From positions 38,937-102,936 of the forward strand of contig DASZMA010000142.1 of NCBI GenBank assembly GCA_035552095.1: a stretch of 64,000 nt of DNA, read 5' to 3'. Below are positions 1-7,600 of this stretch, one piece after another (the first letter of the stretch is position 1; the number at the start of each line of letters is the position of its first letter). The stretch comes from Bog-473 sp035552095 (GTDB lineage: Bacteria > Actinomycetota > Acidimicrobiia > Acidimicrobiales > RAAP-2). Under the pieces are notes generated by a model, which made no database searches, was not told the origin of the DNA, and worked only from the letters and a program-made list of their open reading frames with translations. The position numbers were made by a program, and so were the translations under genes.

Positions 1-504
1 CAAGGGTCGTTCGAATCGATGGGTCGAGCCGATCTGCTGGACACCGTCGCCCTCAACACCTGGCCCACCCTGGCGCTGATTCAAGCGGCCATGCTCCGGG
101 GCCTGGCCGATGGAGGTGGCGCCGTGGTGAACATCTCAAGCGGCTCCCCCAAGAAGACGACCCCGTCCATGGTCGCCTACGCCGCGGCCAAGGCAGCGCT
201 CAACGCACTGACCAGAACGGTGGCGGCCGATCTCGGCCCCCGGGGAGTGCGGGTCAACGCCGTCAGCCCGGGCTTGACCAGGACCACGGCGACCCGTCCC
301 CAGTGGGAACGCGACGGTGGTGCGGCGGCGGGCGCCAACATTGTGCTGGGCCGGCTCACCGAGGCCGACGACATCGCTGCCGCGACCGCCTTCCTCCTCT
401 CCGCCGACGCCCGGCAGATCACCGGGGTGGTGCTCGATGTCGATGGGGGCAACCACCTGGCCAGCGGGGGCTGGACGCCGATCACCCCGCCACGAGCGCC
501 CTGA
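1..504 (+). CDS. SDR-family oxidoreductase, 3' part (5' end outside window)
   Basis: This is the C-terminal two thirds of a short-chain dehydrogenase/reductase. The frame is open from base 1, so the true start and the Rossmann glycine motif lie upstream of the window. Visible are the catalytic Ser region (VVNISSGS), the Tyr-x3-Lys pair (YAAAK), the NAVSPG turn after the active site and the C-terminal VDGG motif of classical SDRs. It ends 23 bases inside the 3' end of the convergent LLM gene. Neighbouring mftD and a nicotinoprotein ADH make a mycofactocin-coupled SDR possible, but the N-terminal region that would show this is missing. The substrate is unknown. Confidence 0.9.
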   Translation, partial: QGSFESMGRADLLDTVALNTWPTLALIQAAMLRGLADGGGAVVNISSGSPKKTTPSMVAYAAAKAALNALTRTVAADLGPRGVRVNAVSPGLTRTTATRPQWERDGGAAAGANIVLGRLTEADDIAAATAFLLSADARQITGVVLDVDGGNHLASGGWTPITPPRAP

Positions 505-1447
505 GCGGCGGCACCACCTCGGCCCCGAGCCGGGCGATCTGCTCGCGCACCAGCTCGGGAGCCATGCCGGGCAGGTGCACGCGCAAGTTGAGGGCGTCGG
601 CGCCGCTCGCCCGGAGGACCCTGTGCAGCCGGGCCGCCAGTTCGGCGGGATCGTCGGCGCTGACCGTCTGGTCGTCCCCGAACCCGGTCGACCCGCCGGC
701 GTAGCTGTCGTAGACGGCCCGTTGCCGGCCGACCAGATCCGAGTCGGGCCGGCCCAGCCAGACCCGGCGGATCAGCAGCTTGGTCCCCGTGCCGCCGGCC
801 TGGTCGTAGCCGGCGCAGATCTGGGCCAGCCGCTCGACCGGGGACATGCCTTCCATCAGGATCCCCGCCCCCGACCGGGCCGCCCGCCGGGCCGCCCCGG
901 GCGAGGCGGCGGCACTCAGGACGGGGACCGGCCGGTCGGCACATTGCCGCAGTGCCGGGTCGTCTTTCAGCTCTCGCAGGTCGGCCCCCCGCAACATGTC
1001 GACCAGGCGGGGCAGCTCAGATGTGAAGCGGTCCACCGCACTGGCCAGCGGCTGACCCATGGCCTCGAAGTCCAGCGCCAACGCGCCCGCCGCCACGCCC
1101 AGGCCCACCCGGTCGGGGTGCCGGGCAGCCAGCCAGGCCACTTCTTCGGCCACCAGCGCGGTCGGGCGGAGCGGGAGCAGCAACGGGCAGGCGGCCGCCC
1201 ACCCGGTCGCGTTCTCCTCAAGAATGAACGTGACCATCTGCAAGGGATTGGGCAGGTACCCGGCGAAGCCGCCGTGATGCTCGCTGGTCATGATCCCGTC
1301 GAACCCGTGCCTCAGCCCCAGCCCGGCCTGCGCGCACAGCTCGGAGATCACCTCGGGGGCCGGCAGCTCATTGTGCGGGTAGAGGCGCAACGAAATCGAC
1401 CCCGGCTCGAACGGGGGACGCGGCGCCGGGACGTCAGAGACCGGCAT
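482..1447 (-). CDS. LLM-class (luciferase-like) flavin/F420-dependent oxidoreductase
   Basis: A 321-residue TIM-barrel protein of the luciferase-like monooxygenase family. Seen: the early 'GFDGIMTSEHHGG' segment, a 'NPLQMVTFILEENATGW' strand and 'HPDRVGLGVAAGALALDFEAMG', which match the cofactor-binding side of LLM enzymes. In actinobacteria these use FMN or F420; the sequence alone does not decide which. I place the start at the ATG at 1447 rather than an upstream ATG at 1501, because the 18 extra residues look non-homologous and a TATGCT -10 box lies 9 bases upstream of 1447. It overlaps the SDR tail-to-tail and diverges from mftD. The substrate is unknown. Confidence 0.85.
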   Translation of the reverse strand: MPVSDVPAPRPPFEPGSISLRLYPHNELPAPEVISELCAQAGLGLRHGFDGIMTSEHHGGFAGYLPNPLQMVTFILEENATGWAAACPLLLPLRPTALVAEEVAWLAARHPDRVGLGVAAGALALDFEAMGQPLASAVDRFTSELPRLVDMLRGADLRELKDDPALRQCADRPVPVLSAAASPGAARRAARSGAGILMEGMSPVERLAQICAGYDQAGGTGTKLLIRRVWLGRPDSDLVGRQRAVYDSYAGGSTGFGDDQTVSADDPAELAARLHRVLRASGADALNLRVHLPGMAPELVREQIARLGAEVVPPLRALVAG

Positions 1448-1456
1448 CGTCGGGGA

Positions 1457-1462
1457 AGCATA
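1457..1462 (-). promoter_or_regulatory. -10 box (TATGCT) of the LLM oxidoreductase gene
   Basis: On the minus strand TATGCT is followed by 9 bases and then the ATG at 1447, so the transcript would carry almost no leader. No convincing -35 is visible. Confidence 0.4.
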
Positions 1463-1500
1463 GGGACTACGGCAATGAAGGCTCGGGGTCGGGCGCGGCA

Positions 1501-1506
1501 TAGTGT
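1501..1506 (+). promoter_or_regulatory. -10 box (TAGTGT) of mftD
   Basis: TAGTGT lies about 70 bases before the mftD ATG. The same hexamer precedes the crotonase gene (15049) and ctaC (18146). Transcription from here would give a leader of about 60 bases carrying the GAGAGGG ribosome binding site at 1563-1569. Confidence 0.4.
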
Positions 1507-1574
1507 CTCCCGGTCAAGCGGTGCCCGGGTGGACCGGCCAAGGCGTCGGTCCCGGGTTTCACGAGAGGGTCGAT

Positions 1575-2753
1575 ATGGGCAACGAGTGGTTCGAGACGGT
1601 GGCCGAGGCGCAGCGTCGGGCCAAGAAACGGCTGCCGCCGTCGGTCTACGGGGCCCTGGTGGCCGGGTCCGAGAAGGGGCTCACCATTGAGGACAACATC
1701 GCCGCCTACGGCGAACTCGGCTTCGCCCCCCACGTCGCCGGCTCGCCCGCCAGCCGGGACCTGTCGACCACCGTGATGGGACAGGACATCTCCTTCCCCG
1801 TCCTCATCTCGCCCACCGGTGTCCAGGCCGTGCACCCCGACGGTGAGGTGGCCGTGGCCCGGGCGGCCGCGGCCCGGGGCACCGCCATGGGCCTGAGCTC
1901 GTTCGCCAGCAAGCCGGTGGAGGATGTGGTGGCGGCCAACCCGCAGACGTTCTTCCAGGTCTACTGGGTGGGCACCCGGGACGACGTGCTGCAACGGGTG
2001 GAGCGGGCCCGGGCGGCCGGAGCGGTCGGCCTCATCGCCACCTTGGACTGGACCTTCTCGCACGGCCGGGACTGGGGCAGCCCCACCATCCCCGAGACGG
2101 TGAACTTCAAGGCCATGGCCCGCTTCGCCCCGGAAGCGCTGTCCCACCCGCGCTGGCTCTACTCCTTTGCCAAGACCGGGAAGTTCCCCGACCTGACCGC
2201 GCCCAACATGGGCGAGAAAGGTCAGAAGGGCCCCACGTTCTTCGGGGCGTACGGGGCCTGGATGCAGACCCCGCCGCCGAGCTGGGAGGACGTCGCCTGG
2301 CTGCGGGAGCAGTGGGGCGGGGCGTTCATGCTCAAGGGCGTGACCCGCATTGACGACGCCAAGCGGGCGGTCGACGCCGGGGTGACCGCCATTTCGGTGT
2401 CCAACCACGGCGGCAACAACCTCGACGGCACCCCGGCCACCATCCGGGCCCTGCAGCCGGTGGCCGACGCCGTGGGCCAGCAGATTGAGGTCCTCCTCGA
2501 CGGCGGGATCCGCCGGGGCAGTGACGTCGTCAAGGCGCTGGCGTTGGGCGCCAAGGCCGTGATGATCGGCCGGGCCTACCTGTGGGGACTGTCCGCCAAC
2601 GGGCAGGCCGGGGTGGAGAACGTCCTCGACCTGCTGCGCAGCGGTATTGAGTCGGCGCTCCTCGGCCTGGGGCACGCCTCCATCAGGGACCTGTCACCCG
2701 ACGACCTGGTCATCCCGGACGGCTTCGCCCGCCGGCTCGGCACCGCGTCCTGA
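1575..2753 (+). CDS. mftD: Pre-mycofactocin synthase MftD-like FMN-dependent dehydrogenase
   Basis: A 392-residue member of the lactate-oxidase-like FMN alpha-hydroxy-acid dehydrogenase family. It closely matches what I know of MftD, which oxidatively deaminates the cyclised Val-Tyr intermediate (AHDP) to pre-mycofactocin. Diagnostic stretches are WFETVAEAQRRAKKRLP at the N-terminus, SFSxGRDWGSPTIPE-like TFSHGRDWGSPTIPE, FFGAYGAWMQTPPPSWEDVAW, the catalytic-base SNHGGNN and the phosphate-binding DGGIRRGSDVVKAL. The ATG at 1575 fits the family N-terminus and has GAGAGGG 5 bases upstream; an in-frame ATG at 1503 would add 24 unrelated residues. No mftA, mftB or mftC is visible in this window, so the rest of the pathway must lie elsewhere. 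Confidence 0.9.
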   Translation: MGNEWFETVAEAQRRAKKRLPPSVYGALVAGSEKGLTIEDNIAAYGELGFAPHVAGSPASRDLSTTVMGQDISFPVLISPTGVQAVHPDGEVAVARAAAARGTAMGLSSFASKPVEDVVAANPQTFFQVYWVGTRDDVLQRVERARAAGAVGLIATLDWTFSHGRDWGSPTIPETVNFKAMARFAPEALSHPRWLYSFAKTGKFPDLTAPNMGEKGQKGPTFFGAYGAWMQTPPPSWEDVAWLREQWGGAFMLKGVTRIDDAKRAVDAGVTAISVSNHGGNNLDGTPATIRALQPVADAVGQQIEVLLDGGIRRGSDVVKALALGAKAVMIGRAYLWGLSANGQAGVENVLDLLRSGIESALLGLGHASIRDLSPDDLVIPDGFARRLGTAS

Positions 2754-2778
2754 ACGGGACTCGCGTCCTGAACGGGAC
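2744..2778 (+). repeat. 18-nt tandem duplication across the mftD stop codon
   Basis: The 17-base string CGCGTCCTGAACGGGAC occurs at 2744-2760 and again at 2762-2778, one base apart. The first copy contains the functional TGA stop. It looks like a recent small duplication. Confidence 0.8.
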
Positions 2779-2814
2779 CGGCGCCGACAGCGGCCCGTTT
2801 GGTTGGGTTCGGCT

Positions 2815-3963
2815 CTAGTCGAACTTGACCACGCCGCGGATGATGGTCCCGGCGGCCTGGTCCTCGTAGCCCTGTTGGACCTGGTCCAGGCTGTACTCCT
2901 GGGTGATGATCTCGTCGATCTTCAGCTGGCCGGCCTCGAAGAGGTTGAGCAGGTTGGGCACCTGCACCCGCGGGCTCTGCGAGCCAAACACGGTGCCCAG
3001 CAGCGCCTGGTTGAACATGGCGAAGTTGAACAGGTTCAGCTGCACGTCCATGGCGTGGAACGGGGAGATGGAGGTCACCACGACGCGGGCGTCCTTGGAG
3101 CCCAGGGCGCAGGCGGCGGCGATCATGTCGCCCTGCAGGACGCCGGGGGTCAGGATGACCACGTCGGCGTTGCGGCCCATGGTCAGTTCGGGCAGCATGA
3201 ACTGGGCATCGAGCATGGAGGCGGCGGTATGGGTGGCGCCCACTTCCTTGGCCTTCTCCAGCTTGAAGGGCACCGGGTCGACCGCGATGATGGTCCGGGC
3301 CCCGGCGATGCGGGCACCCTGAATAGCGCCGGAGCCGACGCCGCCACAGCCGACCACGACCACCGTCTCGCCCGGCTTGACCTTGGCCCGGTCCACGGCC
3401 GAGCCGAAGCCGGTCGAGATGCCGCAGCTGATGAGGGCGGCCGCCTTCATGTTGTCCCAGGCGTTGATGCGGACCACCGAGTTCTCGTGGCAGACCATGG
3501 TGTCGGCGAACGTGCCCAGCTGGGCCATGCGGCCCAGGTTCTCGCCGCCCAGGTGGTAGCGGTAGGTGCCGTCGCTGATCATGCCGCCGGCCAGGGTGGT
3601 CATGCCCAGGTCGCACAGGTTCTGTCGGCCCGAGGCGCACCAGTGGCAGACGCCGCAGGACGGGATGAAGGACACGGCCACGTGGTCGCCCACGGCGACC
3701 TGGGTCACGTTGGTGCCCACCTCGGTGACGATGCCCGAGCCCTCATGCCCGCCGACGACCGGGAACATCGACTTCACACCGATCATCTCGAGCACCTCGG
3801 GCGGGGCGCTGATGTCGCCGGTGCGCAGGTGCTCGTCGGAGTGGCACATGCCCGAATACACCATCTTGACCTGGATTTCGCGGTTGGCCGGAGGGTCGAT
3901 CTCGATCTCCTCGGTCTTCCAGGGCTCGTCCAGCCCCACGCACACCGCTGCTCGTGTCTTCAT
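2815..3963 (-). CDS. NDMA-dependent (nicotinoprotein) alcohol dehydrogenase, MDR family
   Basis: A 382-residue zinc-dependent medium-chain alcohol dehydrogenase. Catalytic zinc ligands are Cys40 (SGMCHSDEH) and His73 (GGHEGSG). The structural-zinc quartet is Cys103, 106, 109 and 117. The Rossmann motif is VVVGCGGVGSGAIQG. The overall sequence matches the mycofactocin-associated family that holds NAD tightly and is assayed with the artificial acceptor NDMA; in vivo mycofactocin is thought to re-oxidise it. Start ATG at 3963 has GGGAGGGA eight bases upstream. It converges on mftD with a 61-base gap and diverges from the cyclase gene, so it is probably the functional partner of mftD. Confidence 0.9.
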   Translation of the reverse strand: MKTRAAVCVGLDEPWKTEEIEIDPPANREIQVKMVYSGMCHSDEHLRTGDISAPPEVLEMIGVKSMFPVVGGHEGSGIVTEVGTNVTQVAVGDHVAVSFIPSCGVCHWCASGRQNLCDLGMTTLAGGMISDGTYRYHLGGENLGRMAQLGTFADTMVCHENSVVRINAWDNMKAAALISCGISTGFGSAVDRAKVKPGETVVVVGCGGVGSGAIQGARIAGARTIIAVDPVPFKLEKAKEVGATHTAASMLDAQFMLPELTMGRNADVVILTPGVLQGDMIAAACALGSKDARVVVTSISPFHAMDVQLNLFNFAMFNQALLGTVFGSQSPRVQVPNLLNLFEAGQLKIDEIITQEYSLDQVQQGYEDQAAGTIIRGVVKFD

Positions 3964-4010
3964 TGGAATTCCCTCCCGATACATAACGTCGACCTTTGTC
4001 GCATTGTCAG

Positions 4011-4016
4011 TATCGT
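4011..4016 (+). promoter_or_regulatory. -10 box (TATCGT) in the ADH/cyclase divergent region
   Basis: The 99-base region 3964-4062 separates two divergent genes and is AT-richer than its surroundings. TATCGT on the plus strand would start a short leader for the cyclase gene. The same hexamer occurs before the ABC ATPase gene at 6631. Confidence 0.35.
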
Positions 4017-4062
4017 CCTCTCCCGCCGATGGGACAACCGCGGGGCGTGGGCCGGCCGGAAA

Positions 4063-5019
4063 ATGCGGCGATACAGTCCGCTGGTGGCCGTTCCCGCACC
4101 CTTCGCCGAGGTGGCTGCCCGGGTCCGCAACTGGGGCCGCTGGGGCGAAGCGGACGAGCTCGGGACGCTCAACCTGATTGATGACGCCGCCCGACGGCGG
4201 GCCGCCGCCTCGGTCAGGAGCGGCAGGGCCTTCGCCCTCGGTCTCCCCCTCTCGGAGGCCGAGGGGATCCAGGCGGGGTTCATCAAGGGCCGGGTCAATC
4301 CGAGCCGCACCATGATCCAGGTCAACGAGCCTCTGAGCGCCGATCCGGACTGGGTCTGTTCCAGCGAGGACGTGGTGACCCTGGCCCTCCAGTGCGCCAC
4401 CCATTGGGACGCGCTGGCCCATGTCAGCTATGGGGGCGTGATCTACAACGGCTACCCCGCCAGCACCATTGACGAGGGAGGCGCCGGGCGGTGCGGTATC
4501 CATCTGCTCACGACGGTGCTCAGCCGGGGCGTCCTGCTCGATGTGGCCCGCGCCCGCGGGCTCGACGTGCTTGAGCCCGGCTACGCCATCACGCCCGACG
4601 ATCTCAGCGCGGCGGCCGACCTGGCCGGCCTGGCGGTGGAGCCGGGCGACATTGTGCTGGTGCGCACCGGGCAGATGGTGCACCTCACCCCACCGGCTCG
4701 CGACCTCATCGCCTACACCTGGCCGTCGCCCGGCCTGACCATCGAGACGGCCGAGTGGTTCCACCAACGTGATGTGGCCGCGGTGGCCACCGACACCCTG
4801 GTCTTCGAGGTCTTTCCCTGCCAGTACGAGGACATCTACCTGCCGGTGCATCTCCTGCACCTGGTGGAGATGGGCCTGACCCAGGGCCAGAACTGGGTGC
4901 TCGACCAGTTGGCGGCCGACTGCGCCGCCGACGGCCAATACAGCTTTCTCCTCGATGCCACGCCGCTCCCCTTCACCAACGGGCTGGGCTCGCCACTCAA
5001 CCCGGTGGCCCTCAAATAG
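4063..5019 (+). CDS. Cyclase-family (kynurenine formamidase-like) metal-dependent hydrolase
   Basis: A 318-residue protein of the cyclase/arylformamidase fold. Seen: the N-terminal VRNWGRWGEADELGTLNLI segment typical of the family, ATHWDALAHVSYGG (metal-binding H-x-D-x-x-x-H: His, Asp, His), GRCGIHLLTTVLSRGVLLDV, and later GDIVLVRTGQM and DTLVFEV. Members hydrolyse amides or lactones using a divalent metal. The start is uncertain: ATG 4063 is used here, but GTG 4084 gives an N-terminus nearer to relatives. It diverges from the ADH and converges on TetR1 across a hairpin. The substrate is unknown; a role in the same oxidation pathway is inference. Confidence 0.85.
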   Translation: MRRYSPLVAVPAPFAEVAARVRNWGRWGEADELGTLNLIDDAARRRAAASVRSGRAFALGLPLSEAEGIQAGFIKGRVNPSRTMIQVNEPLSADPDWVCSSEDVVTLALQCATHWDALAHVSYGGVIYNGYPASTIDEGGAGRCGIHLLTTVLSRGVLLDVARARGLDVLEPGYAITPDDLSAAADLAGLAVEPGDIVLVRTGQMVHLTPPARDLIAYTWPSPGLTIETAEWFHQRDVAAVATDTLVFEVFPCQYEDIYLPVHLLHLVEMGLTQGQNWVLDQLAADCAADGQYSFLLDATPLPFTNGLGSPLNPVALK

Positions 5020-5053
5020 CCACTGCGGCCACGGCCCACCGGTCAGGACGCCG

Positions 5054-5077
5054 GCCGCGGCGGGTCAGGGCCGCGGC
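5054..5077. terminator. Hairpin between convergent cyclase and tetR genes
   Basis: GCCGCGGC occurs twice (5054-5061 and 5070-5077) separated by GGGTCAGG. Because the unit is self-complementary it can form an 8-bp stem with an 8-base loop. It lies in the 72-base gap between convergent stop codons and has no T tract. Confidence 0.4.
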
Positions 5078-5091
5078 GGGTCGGAGGAGGG

Positions 5092-5925
5092 TCAGGGAGT
5101 GGTGCCGCGCCGGTGGCTGATCAGCGCGCCGCCCAGCACGGGCCCGGTGCGCGGACGGGCCGCCTCCCGGGTGGCGTGCGGGTCGATGACATCGCGGCCC
5201 ACCACATCGGTCGGGCCCGGCCGGCCGGTGATGGCCCAGTGCAACATGCGGGCCTGGGTGTCGATCAGATTGCGGGTCCGGATGCCCCAGAACTCGAAGC
5301 CGTAGCGATGGGCCGACACGCTGGCGAACATGGCCACCAGGCTGCCGGCCACGGCCATGGGCTCCGAGCCGGCCGGGGAAGTGGTGCCGGTCCCGGGCGG
5401 GCCGCCCGGTGCCGGCGAGGCCTGGGCGATCACCTGGGCCAGGGCGATGGTCACCGCGTTGAGCGCCCGCACCCGGATGCCCCGTAGCTGCGCATCGCCT
5501 TCCTCGGTGGCCAGATCGACCACCCGGAAGACGGCACGGTTGTCCTCCCAGTAGGCCAGGAAGCCCTCGGTCACGGTGAGCGCGGTCTCCCAACTCGCCG
5601 CTTCGGACCAGTCGCCCCCGACCAGTTCGGAGAGCTGGGCCGCCTGGTCGACCATGCCCTCGGCCAGGACCATGATGGCCTGCTCCACATTGCCGAAGTA
5701 CTGGTAGAAGGTGGCGGGCGACGTCCGGGCCCGGCGGGCGATGTCGGTGACCTTGACCGAGCGCCACGAGGTGGTGGTCAGGAGTTCGACCGTCGCCTGC
5801 AGCAGGCGCTGGCGGGTCTGGCGCCCGCGCTGGCCGGGAACCCGCCCGTCGGTGGTCGACAGGGGCTCGGCGAACTCGCCGATCATCACGATGTCAGCCT
5901 CGCCGCCAAGCGGCTGCCCGGTCAT
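5092..5925 (-). CDS. TetR/AcrR-family transcriptional regulator
   Basis: A 277-residue one-component repressor. The N-terminal HTH is clear (RQRLLQATVELLTTTSWRSV then VTDIARRARTSPATFYQYFGN). The remainder is a long all-alpha ligand domain of unknown specificity, with a Pro/Gly-rich linker near residues 185-200. I choose the ATG at 5925 because TACGCT, a -10-like hexamer, lies 8 bases upstream; the longer frame starting with TTG at 6003 would overlap the divergent regulator. The 77-base gap to the next tetR contains a 12-bp palindrome that could serve one or both regulators. Neighbours suggest control of the redox island (inference). Confidence 0.85.
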   Translation of the reverse strand: MTGQPLGGEADIVMIGEFAEPLSTTDGRVPGQRGRQTRQRLLQATVELLTTTSWRSVKVTDIARRARTSPATFYQYFGNVEQAIMVLAEGMVDQAAQLSELVGGDWSEAASWETALTVTEGFLAYWEDNRAVFRVVDLATEEGDAQLRGIRVRALNAVTIALAQVIAQASPAPGGPPGTGTTSPAGSEPMAVAGSLVAMFASVSAHRYGFEFWGIRTRNLIDTQARMLHWAITGRPGPTDVVGRDVIDPHATREAARPRTGPVLGGALISHRRGTTP

Positions 5926-5933
5926 GGGCCGCC

Positions 5934-5996
5934 AGCGTAGTGGCCGGCGCCGGCACCACCCAGTCCCGAAGGCCCTGGTGGCGGCCCGGATAACAT
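5934..5996. promoter_or_regulatory. Divergent tetR promoter region with 12-bp palindrome
   Basis: Minus-strand TACGCT (5934-5939) lies 8 bases before the ATG at 5925. Plus-strand TAACAT (5991-5996) lies 6 bases before the ATG at 6003. Between them GCCGGCGCCGGC (5943-5954) is a perfect palindrome and a candidate operator. Both transcripts would be leaderless or nearly so. Confidence 0.45.
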
Positions 5997-6002
5997 GACC
6001 CA

Positions 6003-6599
6003 ATGGAGCAGACGCTCATCCGCCCGCTCACCCGCGCCCAGCAAGCGAGGCGCCAGCGCGTCATTGACGCCGCCATGGCACTGGGCCTCGACGGCGGCTA
6101 CGAGGCGGTGCAGATGCGCGACGTGGCCGCGAGGGCCGACGTGGCCATGGGGACGGTGTACCGCTACTTCACCAGCAAGGACCATCTCCTGGCGGCCACC
6201 CTGGTCAACTGGGTCGAGCTGCTCGAAACCCGCATCGGCCAGCACCCACCCCGGGCCGAACACCCGGCCGACCGGGTGCTGGACGTGCTGGACCGGGCGC
6301 TGCGGGCCATGGGGCGCCAACCCCGCCTGGTGGCCGCCGTGTTCACCTCGTTGTCCTCGCCCGATCCGGCCGCGGTGGGGTGCCAGCAACAGATCACCCT
6401 GCTGATGGAAGGGATCATCGCCCGCGCCATGGGCGAGCCGGTCATCACCGACATGTCGGACCGGGCCCGCATGATCGGTCACGTCTGGTACTCCGCCCTG
6501 GTCGGGTGGATCAACGGGTGGTCGACCATGGCCCGGGTCTACGACGAGCTGGCCGTCTCGGTGCGCCTGCTGCTGCCCGACGAGCTCTCGCACCCGTAG
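6003..6599 (+). CDS. TetR-family regulator, KstR-like
   Basis: A 198-residue TetR protein. The DNA-binding part (RRQRVIDAAMALGLDGGYEAVQMRDVAARADVA.. then MGTVYRYFTSKDHLL, given here in pieces) is strikingly like KstR, the repressor of cholesterol catabolism in mycobacteria. The C-terminal WYSALVGWINGW segment also fits that subfamily. KstR binds a palindrome with an AACnnGTT core, which I do not see next to this gene, so its target set may differ. The start ATG at 6003 has a -10-like TAACAT 6 bases upstream and no Shine-Dalgarno, consistent with a leaderless mRNA. It lies 44 bases before the ABC transporter pair. Confidence 0.85.
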   Translation: MEQTLIRPLTRAQQARRQRVIDAAMALGLDGGYEAVQMRDVAARADVAMGTVYRYFTSKDHLLAATLVNWVELLETRIGQHPPRAEHPADRVLDVLDRALRAMGRQPRLVAAVFTSLSSPDPAAVGCQQQITLLMEGIIARAMGEPVITDMSDRARMIGHVWYSALVGWINGWSTMARVYDELAVSVRLLLPDELSHP

Positions 6600-6630
6600 G
6601 ACTCGACCGGTTGTCGCCGGGGTCGGCGAC

Positions 6631-6636
6631 TATCGT
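6631..6636 (+). promoter_or_regulatory. -10 box (TATCGT) of the ABC exporter operon
   Basis: TATCGT is followed by 7 bases and then the ATG at 6644, so the ATPase mRNA would be leaderless. TTGTCG at 6611-6616 is a possible but closely spaced -35. Confidence 0.4.
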
Positions 6637-6643
6637 GCCCCCG

Positions 6644-7600
6644 ATGACCGGAGGGACAGGGACCGGCGGTCTGGGTGGTCCGGGTGGTCTGCCCATTGAG
6701 TTCTCGGGCCTGTCCAAGCACTTCGGCCCCATCCGCGCCGTCGAGAACCTGACCTGCACGGTGACCCCGGGCAAGGTCACCGGGTTCCTCGGGCCCAACG
6801 GCTCGGGCAAGACCACCACCCTGCGCATGCTCCTCGGTCTGGTGGCCCCCAGCACCGGCACGGCCACCATCGGCGGGCGCCCCTACCGCGATCTCACCAA
6901 CCCGGCCCTCACGGTGGGCGCCGTGCTCGAGGCCACCGGCTTCCACCCCTCCCGACGGGCCCGCTCCCACCTGCTCACGGTGGCCCGGGCCTGCGGCCAG
7001 GACGACCGCCACGTCGATGCCGCCCTCGACCTGGTCGGACTGCACGACGACGCCAAGCGCAAGGTGGGCGGGTTCTCCCTCGGCATGCGCCAACGCCTGG
7101 AGCTGGCCGGTGCGCTGATCGGCGACCCCGACGTGCTCATCCTCGACGAGCCCTCCAACGGGCTCGACCCCCAGGGCATCGCCTGGTTGCGCGACTTCAT
7201 GCGCTACCTGGCCGGCGAGGGCAAGACCGTCCTGGTCTCCTCCCACCTGCTCTCGGAAATGGCGCAGACCATTGACGAGGTGGTCATCCTCTCCCAGGGC
7301 CAGCTGCGGGCTCAAGGGACCCTTGAGTCGATTACCGGCAACCTCACCGCGTCCACCATGCGGGTGCGCACCCCCGAGACCGACCGCCTGGACTCGGTGC
7401 TCACCCAACACGGGCTGGCCTTCACCCGGCTGGCCTCCGACCAGGTGGCGGTGCACAACGTCACGCCCGAGTCGCTCGGCCCGCTACTGGCTCAGGCCCA
7501 GATCATCCTCTACGAGCTGGTCCACGAAGGGACCGACCTCGAATCGGTCTTCCTGACCTTGACCGAGGGCATGGGCTTCGGGGAGCAAGGAGCGCCGTGA
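6644..7600 (+). CDS. ABC transporter ATP-binding protein (ABC-2 type exporter)
   Basis: A 318-residue nucleotide-binding subunit. Walker A is GPNGSGKTT (residues 50-58). The signature is rendered as FSLGMRQRLELAGAL, followed directly by Walker B VLILDEPSNGLD and the H-loop VLVSSHLL. The Gly-rich first 16 residues look disordered. The C-terminal ~90 residues are the usual appendage of drug- or antibiotic-type ABC-2 ATPases. The stop codon overlaps the permease start by four bases (GTGA), so the two are translationally coupled. The cargo is unknown. Confidence 0.92.
   Translation: MTGGTGTGGLGGPGGLPIEFSGLSKHFGPIRAVENLTCTVTPGKVTGFLGPNGSGKTTTLRMLLGLVAPSTGTATIGGRPYRDLTNPALTVGAVLEATGFHPSRRARSHLLTVARACGQDDRHVDAALDLVGLHDDAKRKVGGFSLGMRQRLELAGALIGDPDVLILDEPSNGLDPQGIAWLRDFMRYLAGEGKTVLVSSHLLSEMAQTIDEVVILSQGQLRAQGTLESITGNLTASTMRVRTPETDRLDSVLTQHGLAFTRLASDQVAVHNVTPESLGPLLAQAQIILYELVHEGTDLESVFLTLTEGMGFGEQGAP

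Noticed and set aside
2807..2824. Weak hairpin GTTCG/CGAAC between mftD and the ADH
   Set aside because: A five-base stem with an eight-base loop that includes the ADH stop is too weak to call a terminator.
2647..4062. The upstream extension of the cyclase frame across the ADH gene
   Set aside because: It is antisense to a clearly conserved ADH and shows no homology; the family fold begins only after 4063.
5926..6002. A KstR-type operator (AACnnGTT core) next to the KstR-like gene
   Set aside because: No such core is present in the intergenic region.
5926..6003. TTG 6003 as start of the minus-strand tetR
   Set aside because: It would overlap the divergent tetR start, and a -10-like TACGCT favours the ATG at 5925.
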